The position numbers and the translations under genes are program-made. Below are positions 36,013-47,117 of a stretch of 64,000 bases of DNA, in pieces. The stretch is from Pontibacterium sinense (GTDB lineage Bacteria; Pseudomonadota; Gammaproteobacteria; Pseudomonadales; Balneatricaceae): positions 1 through 64,000 of the forward strand of contig NZ_JADEYS010000022.1 of the NCBI RefSeq assembly GCF_015209595.1, given 5' to 3'. The notes below the pieces were generated by a model that was not told the DNA's origin, did not search any database, and saw only the letters and a list, made by a program, of their open reading frames with translations. How positions within the stretch are numbered: the stretch's first letter is position 1; the number at the start of each line of letters is the position of its first letter.

Positions 36013-39000
36013 TCAGGCAACCGTAACACCCGCCCCGTCCGGCGGATTGGAAGAGGACGCCTCGTCTGTTTCCGATTCGTCGATCTCAGTAAAGCCAAAG
36101 TCTTCCATAATCGCGTAAGCCGACGGTAACACCAGCAACAGCAGCAACGTTGAGGTGATCATGCCAAAGACCACGCTGGCCACCAGCGGCACTAACACCT
36201 GCGCCTGCAAGCTGGTCTCAGACAGCAGCGGCAACATACCCGCCACGGTTGTCACTGAGGTGAGGAAAATAGCCCGAAAACGGTCCCGCACTGCCTGACC
36301 TGCGGCATCGTGCAGACTTAACCCCTCTTTCGAACGAATCTTCACAAACTCCACCAGCAGGATTGAATCGTTGACTACCACACCGGCCAGCGACACAAAG
36401 CCAATCATACTCGGCAGACTCAGGTTCAACCCCATCAGCAGATGCCCCCAGATCACACCAATCAGTGCCAGCGGAATATTCATCAGCACAATCAACGGCT
36501 CTTTGTAATTGCGGAACTGCAGGCTAAGCAACAGAAATACACCTGCGATACCCATCACAAACCCGGTCAGGACCGAACCACTGGTCTCCTGATTGTTTTT
36601 CACTTCGCCCTCAAGGCTGAAGCTGAGTTCCGGATAACGTTGTTGCAGTTCGCTCAGGAAGCGGGTGCGGGTATCACCGATAATCTCGCTGGTATTGGCG
36701 ATTTCAGAATCCACATCCCCAGAGATGGTCACAGTGCGCTGATGGTTAATTCGCTGAATACGGGAGAACTCGCGTTCTTCATGTATCGATGCCACTGCTG
36801 TCAGCGGGATATCCATGCCCGACTTATTAAATACGGTCAGGTTTTCAAAGTCTGCCAACGCCTGATCCGGCGCGCTGTCCAACTTAACCGTCACCTCATA
36901 GGCTTCACGTCCCTGATAGATATCGCTGACCTTTACTCCCTGATAGGCAGCCCGCAGCTGGTTTGATACCGTGCGCGCATCCACGCCTGAGTCCAGTGCA
37001 CCGGGTAACAAACGTACGTTAAGCTGCGGTTTACCCGGCCGCAGATCATCCATGATGTTAGACACACCATCATACCCGTTTAACCAGTGCTGCAGCTCCC
37101 AGCTCGCCTTGGACAACTGCTCCAGATCATCGCCCTGCAGACGGATAGAGATCGCCTGACCGGCGGGGCCAAACTGGGGTTCTTTAAACTGAATCGAGAC
37201 AGCATCAACCACTTCCGGTGTTGTTTCACGCCACAAACGTTTTAACGCCACCAGCGACGTTAGACGTTTTTCTGCATCCAACAGATCCAGACTGATGGTG
37301 GCCAGATGACCACCCTCTTCGTTGGCATCCGCATTCTGACTGAAGGACACTTGTACATTCTTCACCAGCGTCCCTTCAGATTCCGGCGGCAATTGCGCCA
37401 GAGAGCGATCCAGACTGTTGAGCAAGTCACTGACAACCGCTTCAGTACGCACAAACGGCGTGCCTTGAGGCATCAATACCCGCGCTTCCAACCGGTTTCC
37501 TTCGATATCCGGGAAACCCTTAAACTTCACCACACCCGCAGCCAGTAATCCGATTGAGAAAACAAATGCCACAATTGCCAGCCCCACCACCAGATAACGA
37601 TAGCGGATCGCCAGATCGGCTAAACGCCCAACCCGCTCGCGCAGGTGATCAAATCCCGTCTCAAACTTCACTCTCCAGCGGGACTTTTGATCGTTTTTCT
37701 GATGCTCCAGCGAATGTTTAAGGTGATGCGGCAGGATCAGAAACGCTTCCACCAAACTCACTGTTAATACCGCCAATAATACAACGGGCAACACACCCAG
37801 TATTTGGCCCATATCTCCTTTCAAAAACAGCAGGCTGCCAAACAGGATCGCGGAGGTGACAAACGAAGAGAACACACCCCGTGCAACTTTTTTCACCCCA
37901 TCAATTGCCGCATTAAGCGCGTCCTTCCCTTTGCGGAACTCGCTTTCGATGCTCTCAGAAAGCACAATCGCGTCATCCATCAAAATCCCGATCGCCATCA
38001 GCAGAGCAACCATCGAGATCATGTTGATGCTGATGCCAAAAGTGCTCATCACCACCAGACCACCGAGGAAAGAGATCGGCAATCCCATCGCCACCCAGAA
38101 GGTGTAACGCCAGACAAAGAATAGGAACAGTGCAAAAGTAGCTAGCAGCAGACCTTGCCAGCCATTACTCAACAGCAAATTCAGACGGTCTTTCACAATG
38201 GATGCCGCATCTTGTGTAATCACCAGCTGAGTGCCATCCGGCAACCGGGCGTTTTCCTGCTCAACAAAGGTTTTCACCGCATTAAAAACGGTCAGCGTAT
38301 CGTCGGTGGTATTTTTACTCACCAGAATCAACGCGGCGGGTAATCCATTCAGCTCCGTACGCTTCTCTTCATCCGCAAAGTTATCTTCAATAGTGGCGAT
38401 GTCGCCTAAACGGACCTGACCACCTTTTTCACTGTTGAGGATGATCAGATCCTGCAGCTCACGGATCGTGCGGCGTTCGTTTTCGAAACGTACCTGATAA
38501 GAACCCGCGCGGGCATCCAGCACCCCCGCGGGAAGATCCAGTGCCTGTGCGCTGATCAGATCCGCCACATCCTGCACACTGAGGTTGTACTGGCGCAGCA
38601 CATCAGGCTTCAGTAACACACTGAGTTCGTGATCGGAAAAACCGGTGACAGTCACAATCGGCACCTGGGGTAACGCCAGCAACCGATTACGATAATATTC
38701 CGCCAGCGCTTTGAGTTCCGGTTGTGTCAGCTCAGCGGTAATCGCCACACTCAACACCGCCTCGGTACGTCCCAGTTCTTTGACAACGGCCTTCTCTACG
38801 TTGCTGGGAAACTCGGTAATACCATCAACCGCCGCGTTCACATCATCCAGGAACTGTTTTATGTCGCCGGATTCCTGCATCTCCAGCGTGAGCGTACCTT
38901 GACCATCACGTGCCTCGCAGGCTTGTTCGGCAAGGAAACTGATGCCATCGGTGGCATCTTCAAGGCGATTACAAATCCCCTCCTCAACTTCAGACGGGCT

Positions 39001-39156
39001 CGCGCCGGGATAAGGCACCGATACCTGCACCTTATTTTGCTTAACTTCGGGAAAGGTCTCTTTGTTTAACGTGGGTAAAGCCACGGCACCCAGCAACAGA
39101 ATCACCATCATCAAGATGTTGGCGGCGGTAGGATGCGCTGCGAAGTAACGAATCAT
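36013..39156 (-). CDS. RND efflux pump inner-membrane transporter
   Basis: A 1047-residue AcrB/MexB-superfamily protein with about twelve membrane segments and two large periplasmic loops. The proton-relay-like aspartates lie in LMAIGILMDDAIVLSE (segment 4); VVNDSILLVEFVKIR marks the second repeat. It belongs to the subgroup with N-terminus FAAHPTAANILMMVILLLGA, distinct from AcrB itself. The start overlaps the end of the adaptor gene by four bases. There is no outer-membrane channel gene here, so a TolC-like protein must come from elsewhere. Substrate unknown. Confidence 0.94.
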   Translation of the reverse strand: MIRYFAAHPTAANILMMVILLLGAVALPTLNKETFPEVKQNKVQVSVPYPGASPSEVEEGICNRLEDATDGISFLAEQACEARDGQGTLTLEMQESGDIKQFLDDVNAAVDGITEFPSNVEKAVVKELGRTEAVLSVAITAELTQPELKALAEYYRNRLLALPQVPIVTVTGFSDHELSVLLKPDVLRQYNLSVQDVADLISAQALDLPAGVLDARAGSYQVRFENERRTIRELQDLIILNSEKGGQVRLGDIATIEDNFADEEKRTELNGLPAALILVSKNTTDDTLTVFNAVKTFVEQENARLPDGTQLVITQDAASIVKDRLNLLLSNGWQGLLLATFALFLFFVWRYTFWVAMGLPISFLGGLVVMSTFGISINMISMVALLMAIGILMDDAIVLSESIESEFRKGKDALNAAIDGVKKVARGVFSSFVTSAILFGSLLFLKGDMGQILGVLPVVLLAVLTVSLVEAFLILPHHLKHSLEHQKNDQKSRWRVKFETGFDHLRERVGRLADLAIRYRYLVVGLAIVAFVFSIGLLAAGVVKFKGFPDIEGNRLEARVLMPQGTPFVRTEAVVSDLLNSLDRSLAQLPPESEGTLVKNVQVSFSQNADANEEGGHLATISLDLLDAEKRLTSLVALKRLWRETTPEVVDAVSIQFKEPQFGPAGQAISIRLQGDDLEQLSKASWELQHWLNGYDGVSNIMDDLRPGKPQLNVRLLPGALDSGVDARTVSNQLRAAYQGVKVSDIYQGREAYEVTVKLDSAPDQALADFENLTVFNKSGMDIPLTAVASIHEEREFSRIQRINHQRTVTISGDVDSEIANTSEIIGDTRTRFLSELQQRYPELSFSLEGEVKNNQETSGSVLTGFVMGIAGVFLLLSLQFRNYKEPLIVLMNIPLALIGVIWGHLLMGLNLSLPSMIGFVSLAGVVVNDSILLVEFVKIRSKEGLSLHDAAGQAVRDRFRAIFLTSVTTVAGMLPLLSETSLQAQVLVPLVASVVFGMITSTLLLLLVLPSAYAIMEDFGFTEIDESETDEASSSNPPDGAGVTVA

Positions 39157-40535
39157 TCGGCAACGACTCCCGGCTGGCTGGCCACCACACCGCTGGCAGC
39201 ACTGCGCAAATCGGTTTCCAATACACTATCGATACGTGCCTTCAGAGGCATACCGGGGATCACCGGAATCAGGTCATTGACGATCAGTTGGTCACCCGCG
39301 CTCAGGCCTTTGTCGATCACCGCCATCTCACCCTGCAACAGCAGCACTTCAACCGGCCGTATTTCCAGTTTGCCATCGGCATCTACCAGATAAACCCGCC
39401 CCTGATGCAAAGCTTTATAAGGAATCACCAGCGCATCATTCGCAGGCGTAGAGATCTCTACGTGTGTAAACATCCCTTTCAACAACGGTGGGCGCTTACC
39501 CGGAATCACTTTGGCATAGGGTTTATCCACAGCCACCACAATCCCCAAGGTACGACGCTGTGGATCAATCGACTCCGTGAAACGCAGTACCTCCGCATCC
39601 CACTGAGCATTGGCCTGATCGCCGACTAAGGTTACGCGGGCTTTTAGTTGCAACGCGTCCAGCGCACTGGCTAAGTTATCCACCGTCAAATCCAGCTGAC
39701 GATTTTGCAACGGCTGCACTAAACCACGCATCTGCCGCACCGGTACTTGGGCGTTAATCTCGACCCCATCCAGATTGAGTGCTTCAAACAGCACGGTGCC
39801 CGCCGTGACAAACTCTCCCGCTTCCACCGGCACCTCCCCCACTCGGGCATCAAACGGCATCAAAATCTCGGTACGGCCCAAAGTGGTTTTCTGACCTTTT
39901 ACCTGCTCGCGGGCGCGACTGATTTTCGCCGTTTCTGATGACAATCGGCTGGCATAAGTATTCAACTGCCCCTGCAGATCGCTCACGGACTGACGCAGCT
40001 GGATCACTTTCTGCTCCTCGGCATCCAGCGTCGAACGTGCGATCAGCCGTTTTTTCCAGATATCCTGAATACGCGCCAACTCCTTTTCACCGACCCGCAG
40101 ATTATCCTTCGCCAGCTTCAGCGCACGGCGGGTGGTTTTCTGCTCCTCTTTCAACTGGAGCAGCGTTGACTCATTGCTCTGCAAATCCGCTTCACTCTGC
40201 TTCAGAGAGACTAAGAAATCATCCGCATCGATCCGGGCAACCACCGTCCCGGCAGCAATACTGTTACCCTGTCGCAGATCCGGGTGTAGATAAGTGATTT
40301 TGCCATTCAGCTCGGCCTTGCCTTGCAGGGAGATCGCCGGTTCCACATTGCCATACGCACTGACCCGGTTACGGAACGGCAGCGACTGCACACGAATCAC
40401 GTCCACCGTCCGCGGCACCATCGCGGTACTGTTGTGCTGCACAGCGGGTTTACTTTTGACCATCATTACAGTCAGACCAACGCCCAGCGCCAACACAATC
40501 AGCAGAATAATGGGTTTTTGCAGCAGTTTTTTCAT
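39153..40535 (-). CDS. RND efflux periplasmic adaptor (membrane fusion protein)
   Basis: A 460-residue adaptor that links the RND pump to an outer-membrane channel. A single N-terminal membrane anchor (about residues 9-25), a lipoyl-like half (AGTVVARIDADDFLVSLKQS), a long coiled coil (about 110-200), the second lipoyl half (GRTEILMPFDARVGEVPVEA) and a beta-barrel domain are in order. It is the first gene of a two-gene operon with the pump. No regulator gene is adjacent. Confidence 0.93.
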   Translation of the reverse strand: MKKLLQKPIILLIVLALGVGLTVMMVKSKPAVQHNSTAMVPRTVDVIRVQSLPFRNRVSAYGNVEPAISLQGKAELNGKITYLHPDLRQGNSIAAGTVVARIDADDFLVSLKQSEADLQSNESTLLQLKEEQKTTRRALKLAKDNLRVGEKELARIQDIWKKRLIARSTLDAEEQKVIQLRQSVSDLQGQLNTYASRLSSETAKISRAREQVKGQKTTLGRTEILMPFDARVGEVPVEAGEFVTAGTVLFEALNLDGVEINAQVPVRQMRGLVQPLQNRQLDLTVDNLASALDALQLKARVTLVGDQANAQWDAEVLRFTESIDPQRRTLGIVVAVDKPYAKVIPGKRPPLLKGMFTHVEISTPANDALVIPYKALHQGRVYLVDADGKLEIRPVEVLLLQGEMAVIDKGLSAGDQLIVNDLIPVIPGMPLKARIDSVLETDLRSAASGVVASQPGVVAE

Positions 40536-40685
40536 GGTGGCGTCCGTTGAGGCGTCGGATAAAAGAAAGAGATCAGTACGTTGTTCAGCATAGTTATATA
40601 ACAGCAGCCACTAAAGTGAATCTGCTTTAACCAAACTTTACATCATCAACCCACCGTCATTGCTCGGACATCGGGATCGAGCGCC

Positions 40686-41360
40686 CTAGATCAGCCCCCT
40701 TTCGGCAAATGACACCACTTCTGCATCTCCCACCACCATATGATCCAACACCCGGATATCCACCAGCCCCAGCGCTTGCACCAAGCGATCAGTAATCTGC
40801 TTGTCTGCCCGGCTGGGCTCCGCCACACCTGAGGGATGGTTGTGAGCAAGAATCACGGCGGCGGCATTGTGTTCCAGCGCCCGTCGTACAACTTCTCGGG
40901 GATATACGGATGCGGCGTCAATGGTGCCAAAAAACAGAGACTCAAATTTGATCACCCGATGACGGTTATCCAGAAACAGACAGGCAAACACTTCTCGGGG
41001 TTCATGCCGCAGACGGGATGACAGATAAGTACGTACGGCCGCCGGGCTTTCCAGTGCAGACTCCCGCTCTAAAGTGGCTGCCAGGTGACGCTGCCCCATC
41101 TCCAGTACAGCTTGCAGCTGCACATATTTAGCGGGACCCAGACCATGTGCCGCACAAAACTCGTCGGCAGAGCTTTCCAGCAACGGACGCAACCCACCAA
41201 AGGTCGTTAACAAGTCTCGCGCCAGATCGACAGCACTTTTACCGGTCACGCCGGTACGCAGGAAAATCGCCAGAAGTTCAGCATCAGACAGGGCATGTGC
41301 CCCAAGATTAAGTAGTTTTTCGCGCGGCCGCTCACCTTCCGGCCAGTCACAGATCGCCAT
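40686..41360 (-). CDS. radC: RadC family JAB-domain protein
   Basis: A 224-residue protein. A helix-hairpin-helix region (about residues 40-75) precedes a JAB/MPN metalloprotease-like domain with HNHPSG-X7-D ([18 protein letters not shown]). Full length for the family. A DNA-repair role was once proposed but is no longer held; its function is unclear. I chose ATG 41360 with AAGGA upstream. It is divergent from coaBC, the common arrangement. Confidence 0.94.
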   Translation of the reverse strand: MAICDWPEGERPREKLLNLGAHALSDAELLAIFLRTGVTGKSAVDLARDLLTTFGGLRPLLESSADEFCAAHGLGPAKYVQLQAVLEMGQRHLAATLERESALESPAAVRTYLSSRLRHEPREVFACLFLDNRHRVIKFESLFFGTIDAASVYPREVVRRALEHNAAAVILAHNHPSGVAEPSRADKQITDRLVQALGLVDIRVLDHMVVGDAEVVSFAERGLI

Positions 41361-41541
41361 AGTCACTTCCTTGTCATGGTGTTGATGGAGACTGATATCG
41401 GCTCGGATGATCCGGGGCAACGTAAGCCGCACCAATACAGTCAGAAACGTAATAATGAGCATCCTGCTCTACGCAACCTAAAGCTGAAGTGGTATCTTAC
41501 ACGCTCTTTACAGAATTCAAAGTTGATCACGGTTGCACGGT

Positions 41542-42747
41542 ATGCAGAGACTTACTAACCGACAAATTGTCTTAGGTATTACCGGCGGTATTGCCGCCTA
41601 TAAAAGCGCTGAGCTGACCCGAATACTCAAGGGTGCAGGTGCCGACGTTCGGGTGGTGATGACCCCCGCCGCGACCGAGTTTATTACCCCACTAACGTTA
41701 CAAGCCTTGTCCGGCAATCCGGTGCACCTGCACCTGCTGGATACCGAAGCTGAAGCGGGTATGGGCCATATTGAACTGGCGAAGTGGGCAGACCTGATTC
41801 TGATCGCCCCGGCGAGTGCCGATTTTATGGCGCGCATGACCAGTGGCCACGGCAACGACCTGCTGACCACTTTATGTCTGGCGACCGATGCACCGATCTG
41901 TCTGGCACCGGCGATGAATCAGGCGATGTGGCGCGATAGCACCACGCAGGAAAATGCACGTAAACTGGAAGAGCGTGGTGTCAGCCTGTTTGGCCCTGCC
42001 AGCGGCGAACAAGCCTGCGGTGACACCGGTCCCGGGCGGATGATGGAACCCCTCGAGCTGGCGGAACGGACAGCCGCATGTTTTGACCGCGGCCTGCTGA
42101 CGGGCAAAACCGTCTTCATCACCGCCGGTCCAACCCGCGAGCCTCTTGATCCGGTACGCTATATCTCCAACCACAGCTCCGGCAAGATGGGTTATGCATT
42201 AGCAGAAGCTGCACAAGACGCCGGGGCGACGGTCAAGCTGATCAGCGGACCGGTCAACCTGCCTGCGCCTGAACGGATCGAACGTGTGTCAGTACAGTCT
42301 GCGGACGATATGCTGACCGCCTCCCTGTCGGGACTGGAGCAGTGTGATATTTTTATCGCCGCCGCCGCCGTCGCCGACTACCGCCCGACAGCCATCTCTG
42401 AGCATAAGATCAAAAAAGGCAGCGAAGAGATCATGGAGCTACATCTGGTGAAAAACCCGGATATCGTTGCGACCGTTGCGACTCATGACCACAAACCCTA
42501 TACGGTTGGTTTCGCCGCAGAAACTCAGGATGTACTGAGTTACGCACGTGGCAAACTGGAGCGCAAGCATCTGGATATGATTATCGCCAACGATGTGTCC
42601 CGCAGCGATATCGGATTCAACAGCGACGAGAATGCCGTTACTGTCGTGACCTCCGGGTCTGAACAGGAACTGCCACAGGCGTCCAAACGTCAGCTCGCCG
42701 GTCAGTTGATCGAAAAAATCGCTCAGTCCTACCACCTGACACGATAA
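41542..42747 (+). CDS. coaBC: bifunctional phosphopantothenoylcysteine decarboxylase / phosphopantothenate-cysteine ligase
   Basis: A 401-residue coenzyme A synthesis enzyme (older name dfp). The N-terminal flavoprotein half has GITGGIAAYKSAEL, PAMNQAMW and the catalytic cysteine loop ACGDTGPGRM. The CoaB half has ITAGPTREPLDPVRYISNHS, AAAVADYRP and the lysine motif KNPDIV. Start ATG 41542 is preferred over a TTG nine bases upstream. It heads a conserved run with dut and algC. Confidence 0.97.
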   Translation: MQRLTNRQIVLGITGGIAAYKSAELTRILKGAGADVRVVMTPAATEFITPLTLQALSGNPVHLHLLDTEAEAGMGHIELAKWADLILIAPASADFMARMTSGHGNDLLTTLCLATDAPICLAPAMNQAMWRDSTTQENARKLEERGVSLFGPASGEQACGDTGPGRMMEPLELAERTAACFDRGLLTGKTVFITAGPTREPLDPVRYISNHSSGKMGYALAEAAQDAGATVKLISGPVNLPAPERIERVSVQSADDMLTASLSGLEQCDIFIAAAAVADYRPTAISEHKIKKGSEEIMELHLVKNPDIVATVATHDHKPYTVGFAAETQDVLSYARGKLERKHLDMIIANDVSRSDIGFNSDENAVTVVTSGSEQELPQASKRQLAGQLIEKIAQSYHLTR

Positions 42748-42768
42748 CGAACGCCACGCTGAAGAACG

Positions 42769-43227
42769 ATGATGAAAAAGCTACAAGTCAAACTGCTCGA
42801 CCCGCGCATCGGCAACGAATTTCCACTGCCCGAGTATGCGACACCGGGTTCAGCGGGTCTGGATCTGCGTGCCTGCCTCGATAGCACCCTGACACTGGAA
42901 CCGGGGCAGACCGAACTGATTCCAACCGGTCTGTCGATCCACATTGAAGATCCCGGCCTCTGCGCGATGATTCTGCCACGTTCAGGCCTGGGCCATAAGC
43001 ACGGCATTGTGCTGGGTAATCTGGTGGGGCTGATCGATTCCGACTACCAGGGACAACTGTTTGTCTCCTGCTGGAACCGGGGGCAGACCACCTTTGAAGT
43101 AAAACCGGGCGAACGGATCGCCCAGCTGGTACTGGTACCTGTGGTACAGGCCGAATTTGAAGTTGTCGACGAATTTTCTGACAGCCACCGCGGTGAAGGC
43201 GGCTTCGGCTCCTCGGGTCGCCACTAA
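42769..43227 (+). CDS. dut: dUTP diphosphatase
   Basis: A 152-residue homotrimeric enzyme that hydrolyses dUTP to dUMP and keeps uracil out of DNA. All five motifs are visible: [39 protein letters not shown] and the C-terminal [10 protein letters not shown]. It lies 21 bp after coaBC. The standard gammaproteobacterial coaBC-dut pair. Confidence 0.98.
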   Translation: MMKKLQVKLLDPRIGNEFPLPEYATPGSAGLDLRACLDSTLTLEPGQTELIPTGLSIHIEDPGLCAMILPRSGLGHKHGIVLGNLVGLIDSDYQGQLFVSCWNRGQTTFEVKPGERIAQLVLVPVVQAEFEVVDEFSDSHRGEGGFGSSGRH

Positions 43228-43252
43228 TTATTTTTCAAAAGGACATTGCACC

Positions 43253-44641
43253 ATGCGTTACGAACTTAAGGATCTCGATCAGACCATCTTTCGTGCCTAC
43301 GATATTCGCGGCATTGTTGGCACCGCGCTGACCGACGACACGGTTTACCATCTGGGTCGCGCATTTGCAGCACAAGCGCTGAGCCAGAACGTGAATACCA
43401 TCAACGTCGCAGCAGATGGTCGCTTATCCAGTCCTCACCTGAAAACACTGCTAAGTCAGGGCTTGATGGACGGTGGCTGTAACGTGATCGATAACGGATA
43501 CGTTCCAACTCCTCTGCTCTACTTTGCAGCCAATCACGACGACCAGTGCACCGGCGTTATGATCACCGGCAGTCACAACCCAAGTGACTACAACGGTTTT
43601 AAGATGATGATCGATGGCCACACCCTCTCCGGTGATGACATTCAGGTCCTGAAGCAGCGCATCATCGCGCAGGAATACTCTGACGGCGAAGGCAACCTGC
43701 GCGAGCAGGATGTACGCCCACAGTATCTGGAACATGTACTGTCCGACGTCAAACTGGCACGTCCGATGAAAGTCGTTGTGGATTGCGGCAATGGCATTCC
43801 AGGTGATATCGCACCGGGCCTGCTTGAAAAGCTGGGTTGTGACGTGACGCCTCTATACTGCGATGTTGACGGCACGTTCCCGAACCACCACCCTGACCCG
43901 GGTAAACCGGCCAACCTGGTTGATGCTATCGCCAAGGTAAAAGAGATCGGTGCCGACCTGGGTCTGGCCTTCGACGGCGACGGCGACCGCGTGGGTGTGA
44001 TTACCCCAACCGGAAAGATTATCTATCCTGATCGCGTGATGATGCTGTTCGCAGAAGATATCCTGAGCCGTAATCCGGGCGCAGAGATCATCTTCGATGT
44101 GAAATGCTCCCGCCTGCTGGCGAACGTGATCCGTGAAGCCGGTGGTAAAGCCACTATGTGGAAGACCGGCCACTCGCTGATCAAAGGCAAGATGAAAGAA
44201 ACCGGCGCCTTGCTGGCCGGTGAGATGAGCGGACACATCTTCTTTAAAGAACGCTGGTTCGGTTTTGACGATGGCCTGTACAGCGCTGTTCGCCTGCTGG
44301 AGATCCTGTCTAATCGCAGCGAAGATGCTGATACGCTGTTCGACGCGTACCCTGAAGATGTGAGCACACCTGAGCTGAACATCGACGTAACTGATGAAGG
44401 TAAATTCAGCATCATCGAAGGCCTGCAAGCATTGGAATTCGAAGGTGGTGACGCCAACCGCATCGACGGCGTGCGCGTTGACTACGCGGACGGCTGGGGC
44501 CTGATTCGCGCATCCAACACCACGCCGGTACTGGTACTGCGTTTTGAAGCTGAGTCTGAAACTGCACTGGAACGCATCCGTTCCGAGTTCCAGCAACGCC
44601 TGACCAAGGTTGATCCGTCTCTGACGATTCCTGAAGCCTGA
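43253..44641 (+). CDS. algC: phosphomannomutase/phosphoglucomutase
   Basis: A 462-residue enzyme that interconverts hexose 1- and 6-phosphates for alginate, LPS and other surface sugars. Catalytic serine in TGSHNPSDYNGFK, metal site FDGDGDRVG, sugar loop GEMSGHIFF and the phosphate-binding RASNTTPVLVLRFE are intact. I chose ATG 43253, after an AAAAGGA ribosome-binding site; the frame is open further upstream but overlaps dut. A terminator follows, separating it partly from argB. Confidence 0.97.
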   Translation: MRYELKDLDQTIFRAYDIRGIVGTALTDDTVYHLGRAFAAQALSQNVNTINVAADGRLSSPHLKTLLSQGLMDGGCNVIDNGYVPTPLLYFAANHDDQCTGVMITGSHNPSDYNGFKMMIDGHTLSGDDIQVLKQRIIAQEYSDGEGNLREQDVRPQYLEHVLSDVKLARPMKVVVDCGNGIPGDIAPGLLEKLGCDVTPLYCDVDGTFPNHHPDPGKPANLVDAIAKVKEIGADLGLAFDGDGDRVGVITPTGKIIYPDRVMMLFAEDILSRNPGAEIIFDVKCSRLLANVIREAGGKATMWKTGHSLIKGKMKETGALLAGEMSGHIFFKERWFGFDDGLYSAVRLLEILSNRSEDADTLFDAYPEDVSTPELNIDVTDEGKFSIIEGLQALEFEGGDANRIDGVRVDYADGWGLIRASNTTPVLVLRFEAESETALERIRSEFQQRLTKVDPSLTIPEA

Positions 44642-44652
44642 TCTTTTAAGAA

Positions 44653-44686
44653 ACGCCCGGTATCAGATCGCTGCCGGGTGTTTTTT
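44653..44686 (+). terminator. terminator between algC and argB
   Basis: An eight-base-pair stem with one G-T pair (44653-44660 with 44674-44681), an inner CAG/CTG stem in the loop, then TTTTTT. It ends the coaBC-dut-algC transcript, at least in part. Confidence 0.85.
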
Positions 44687-44743
44687 CGCACTGTTTCTGT
44701 AGCAGGTCTGTTTATCGGGCCTATGCAGTAGAAAGGATAATAA

Positions 44744-45649
<906 letters not shown>

Positions 45650-45659
45650 GGGCGCTGAA

Positions 45660-46265
45660 ATGGCAGTAAAAGAAGCGCCGAAAGTGTCCCGATACGAGCA
45701 GATCCTGCAGGCTTTGGCCCAGATGCTGGAGGTGAATCCGGGTGCCCGGATCACCACCGCGGCGCTGGCGAAAGAGGTCGGCGTATCCGAAGCCGCGCTG
45801 TATCGCCACTTTCCCAGCAAAGCACGGATGTTCGAAGGCCTGATCGGTTTTATCGAAGATACCATCTTCAGCCGGGTTAACATGATCATTGCATCGGATG
45901 CCGACGGCGTCCGGCAGTGTGAACAGATCCTCACGCTGCTGCTGGCGTTCGTACAGAAAAATCCGGGCATGGCGCGTATTCTGACCGGTGATGCGCTGGC
46001 CGGAGAAACAGATCGCCTACGCACACGGGTGAATCAGTTTTTTGAACGGCTGGAAACCCAGCTCAAGCAGATCCTGCGCGAAGCTGAAGCCCGTGAAGGC
46101 CTGCGCACGCAAACCACTGCAGGGGCTTGCGCTAACCTGATGTTGGCGACCGCAGAAGGCCGCATCCGTCAGTTCGTACGCAGCGAGTTTAAACGCAGCC
46201 CAATCGAACAGTGGGATGATCAATGGCCACGTCTTGCCGCGGCGGTATTTCGCCCGGCAGCCTGA
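45660..46265 (+). CDS. slmA: nucleoid occlusion factor SlmA (TetR fold)
   Basis: A 201-residue DNA-binding protein that blocks FtsZ ring formation over the nucleoid. The N-terminal helix-turn-helix ([21 protein letters not shown]) and [18 protein letters not shown] follow the SlmA pattern; the C-terminal helical domain is full length. Conserved order argB-slmA supports the name over a generic TetR regulator. Confidence 0.95.
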   Translation: MAVKEAPKVSRYEQILQALAQMLEVNPGARITTAALAKEVGVSEAALYRHFPSKARMFEGLIGFIEDTIFSRVNMIIASDADGVRQCEQILTLLLAFVQKNPGMARILTGDALAGETDRLRTRVNQFFERLETQLKQILREAEAREGLRTQTTAGACANLMLATAEGRIRQFVRSEFKRSPIEQWDDQWPRLAAAVFRPAA

Positions 46266-46340
46266 TCCGCCTGGGAGGCGCCTCGCCTCCCTCTTTCACC
46301 TCACTTCCACTAACCCTTCCTGATACCCATCGGACTTTTC

Positions 46341-47117
46341 ATGGACCTGTTACTGGAACAGCTGATGCTGTTTGTCCTCTCCCTCTTCGCCAACGGTTTA
46401 TCTGCGATGGCAGGCGGCGGTGCGGGCCTGCTTCAGTTACCTGTGCTGCTGTTTTTGGGGCTGAGCTTTCCGGTAGCACTCGCAACCCATAAGATCGCCA
46501 GCGTCGCGCTGGGCGTGGGCGCGACCCTACGCCATATGCGCGAAGGTTCGCTGGACTATCGTTTCTGCGCCTATATTCTCGCCTCGGGGTTACCCGGCGT
46601 TGTCTTGGGGGCCTATGTCATTCTACAACTGCCCGAAGCCTGGACCATCCTGGCACTGGGCATTCTGACCTCAGGTCTGGGGCTCTATTCGTTTACGAAA
46701 AAAGAGATGGGGATGAATTACGCCCCCCGCCACCGTGAAGGTAGGGGTCTGCTGATCGGTGGAATCGTGCTGTTTATGATCGGCTTTCTGAACGGCTCAC
46801 TGACCTCAGGTACCGGCCTTTTTGTGACGCTGTGGATGGTCTTCTGGTTTGGCTTCGACTACAAACGCGCCGTTACCTATGTACTGATTCTGGTGGGTTT
46901 GTTCTGGAACTCATCGGGTGCAGTCACCGTTGCCCTGCAGCAGCCACCTCAATGGGAGTGGCTACCGGCACTATTGATCGGCGCAATAATTGGCTCTTAT
47001 ACCGGAGCACATCTGGCCATTAGCCGCGGCAACAAACTGGTCAAACGCGCCTTTGAAACCCTAACCGTTATGGTAGGTATCAAACTAATCGGTGATGGTC
47101 TCGCGCTGCTGTTCTAA
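46341..47117 (+). CDS. TauE/SafE family membrane protein
   Basis: A 258-residue inner-membrane protein with about eight hydrophobic segments in two repeats, the TauE/SafE layout (AGGGAGLLQLPVLLFLGLSF and later LNGSLTSGTGLFVTLWM). The family moves sulfite, sulfoacetate or other organic anions out of the cell; the substrate here is unknown. Its last 33 bases overlap the convergent deacetylase gene. Confidence 0.9.
   Translation: MDLLLEQLMLFVLSLFANGLSAMAGGGAGLLQLPVLLFLGLSFPVALATHKIASVALGVGATLRHMREGSLDYRFCAYILASGLPGVVLGAYVILQLPEAWTILALGILTSGLGLYSFTKKEMGMNYAPRHREGRGLLIGGIVLFMIGFLNGSLTSGTGLFVTLWMVFWFGFDYKRAVTYVLILVGLFWNSSGAVTVALQQPPQWEWLPALLIGAIIGSYTGAHLAISRGNKLVKRAFETLTVMVGIKLIGDGLALLF

Noticed and set aside
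43853-44596. A 247-codon minus-strand open frame
   Set aside because: Antisense to algC; explained by codon bias of the true gene.
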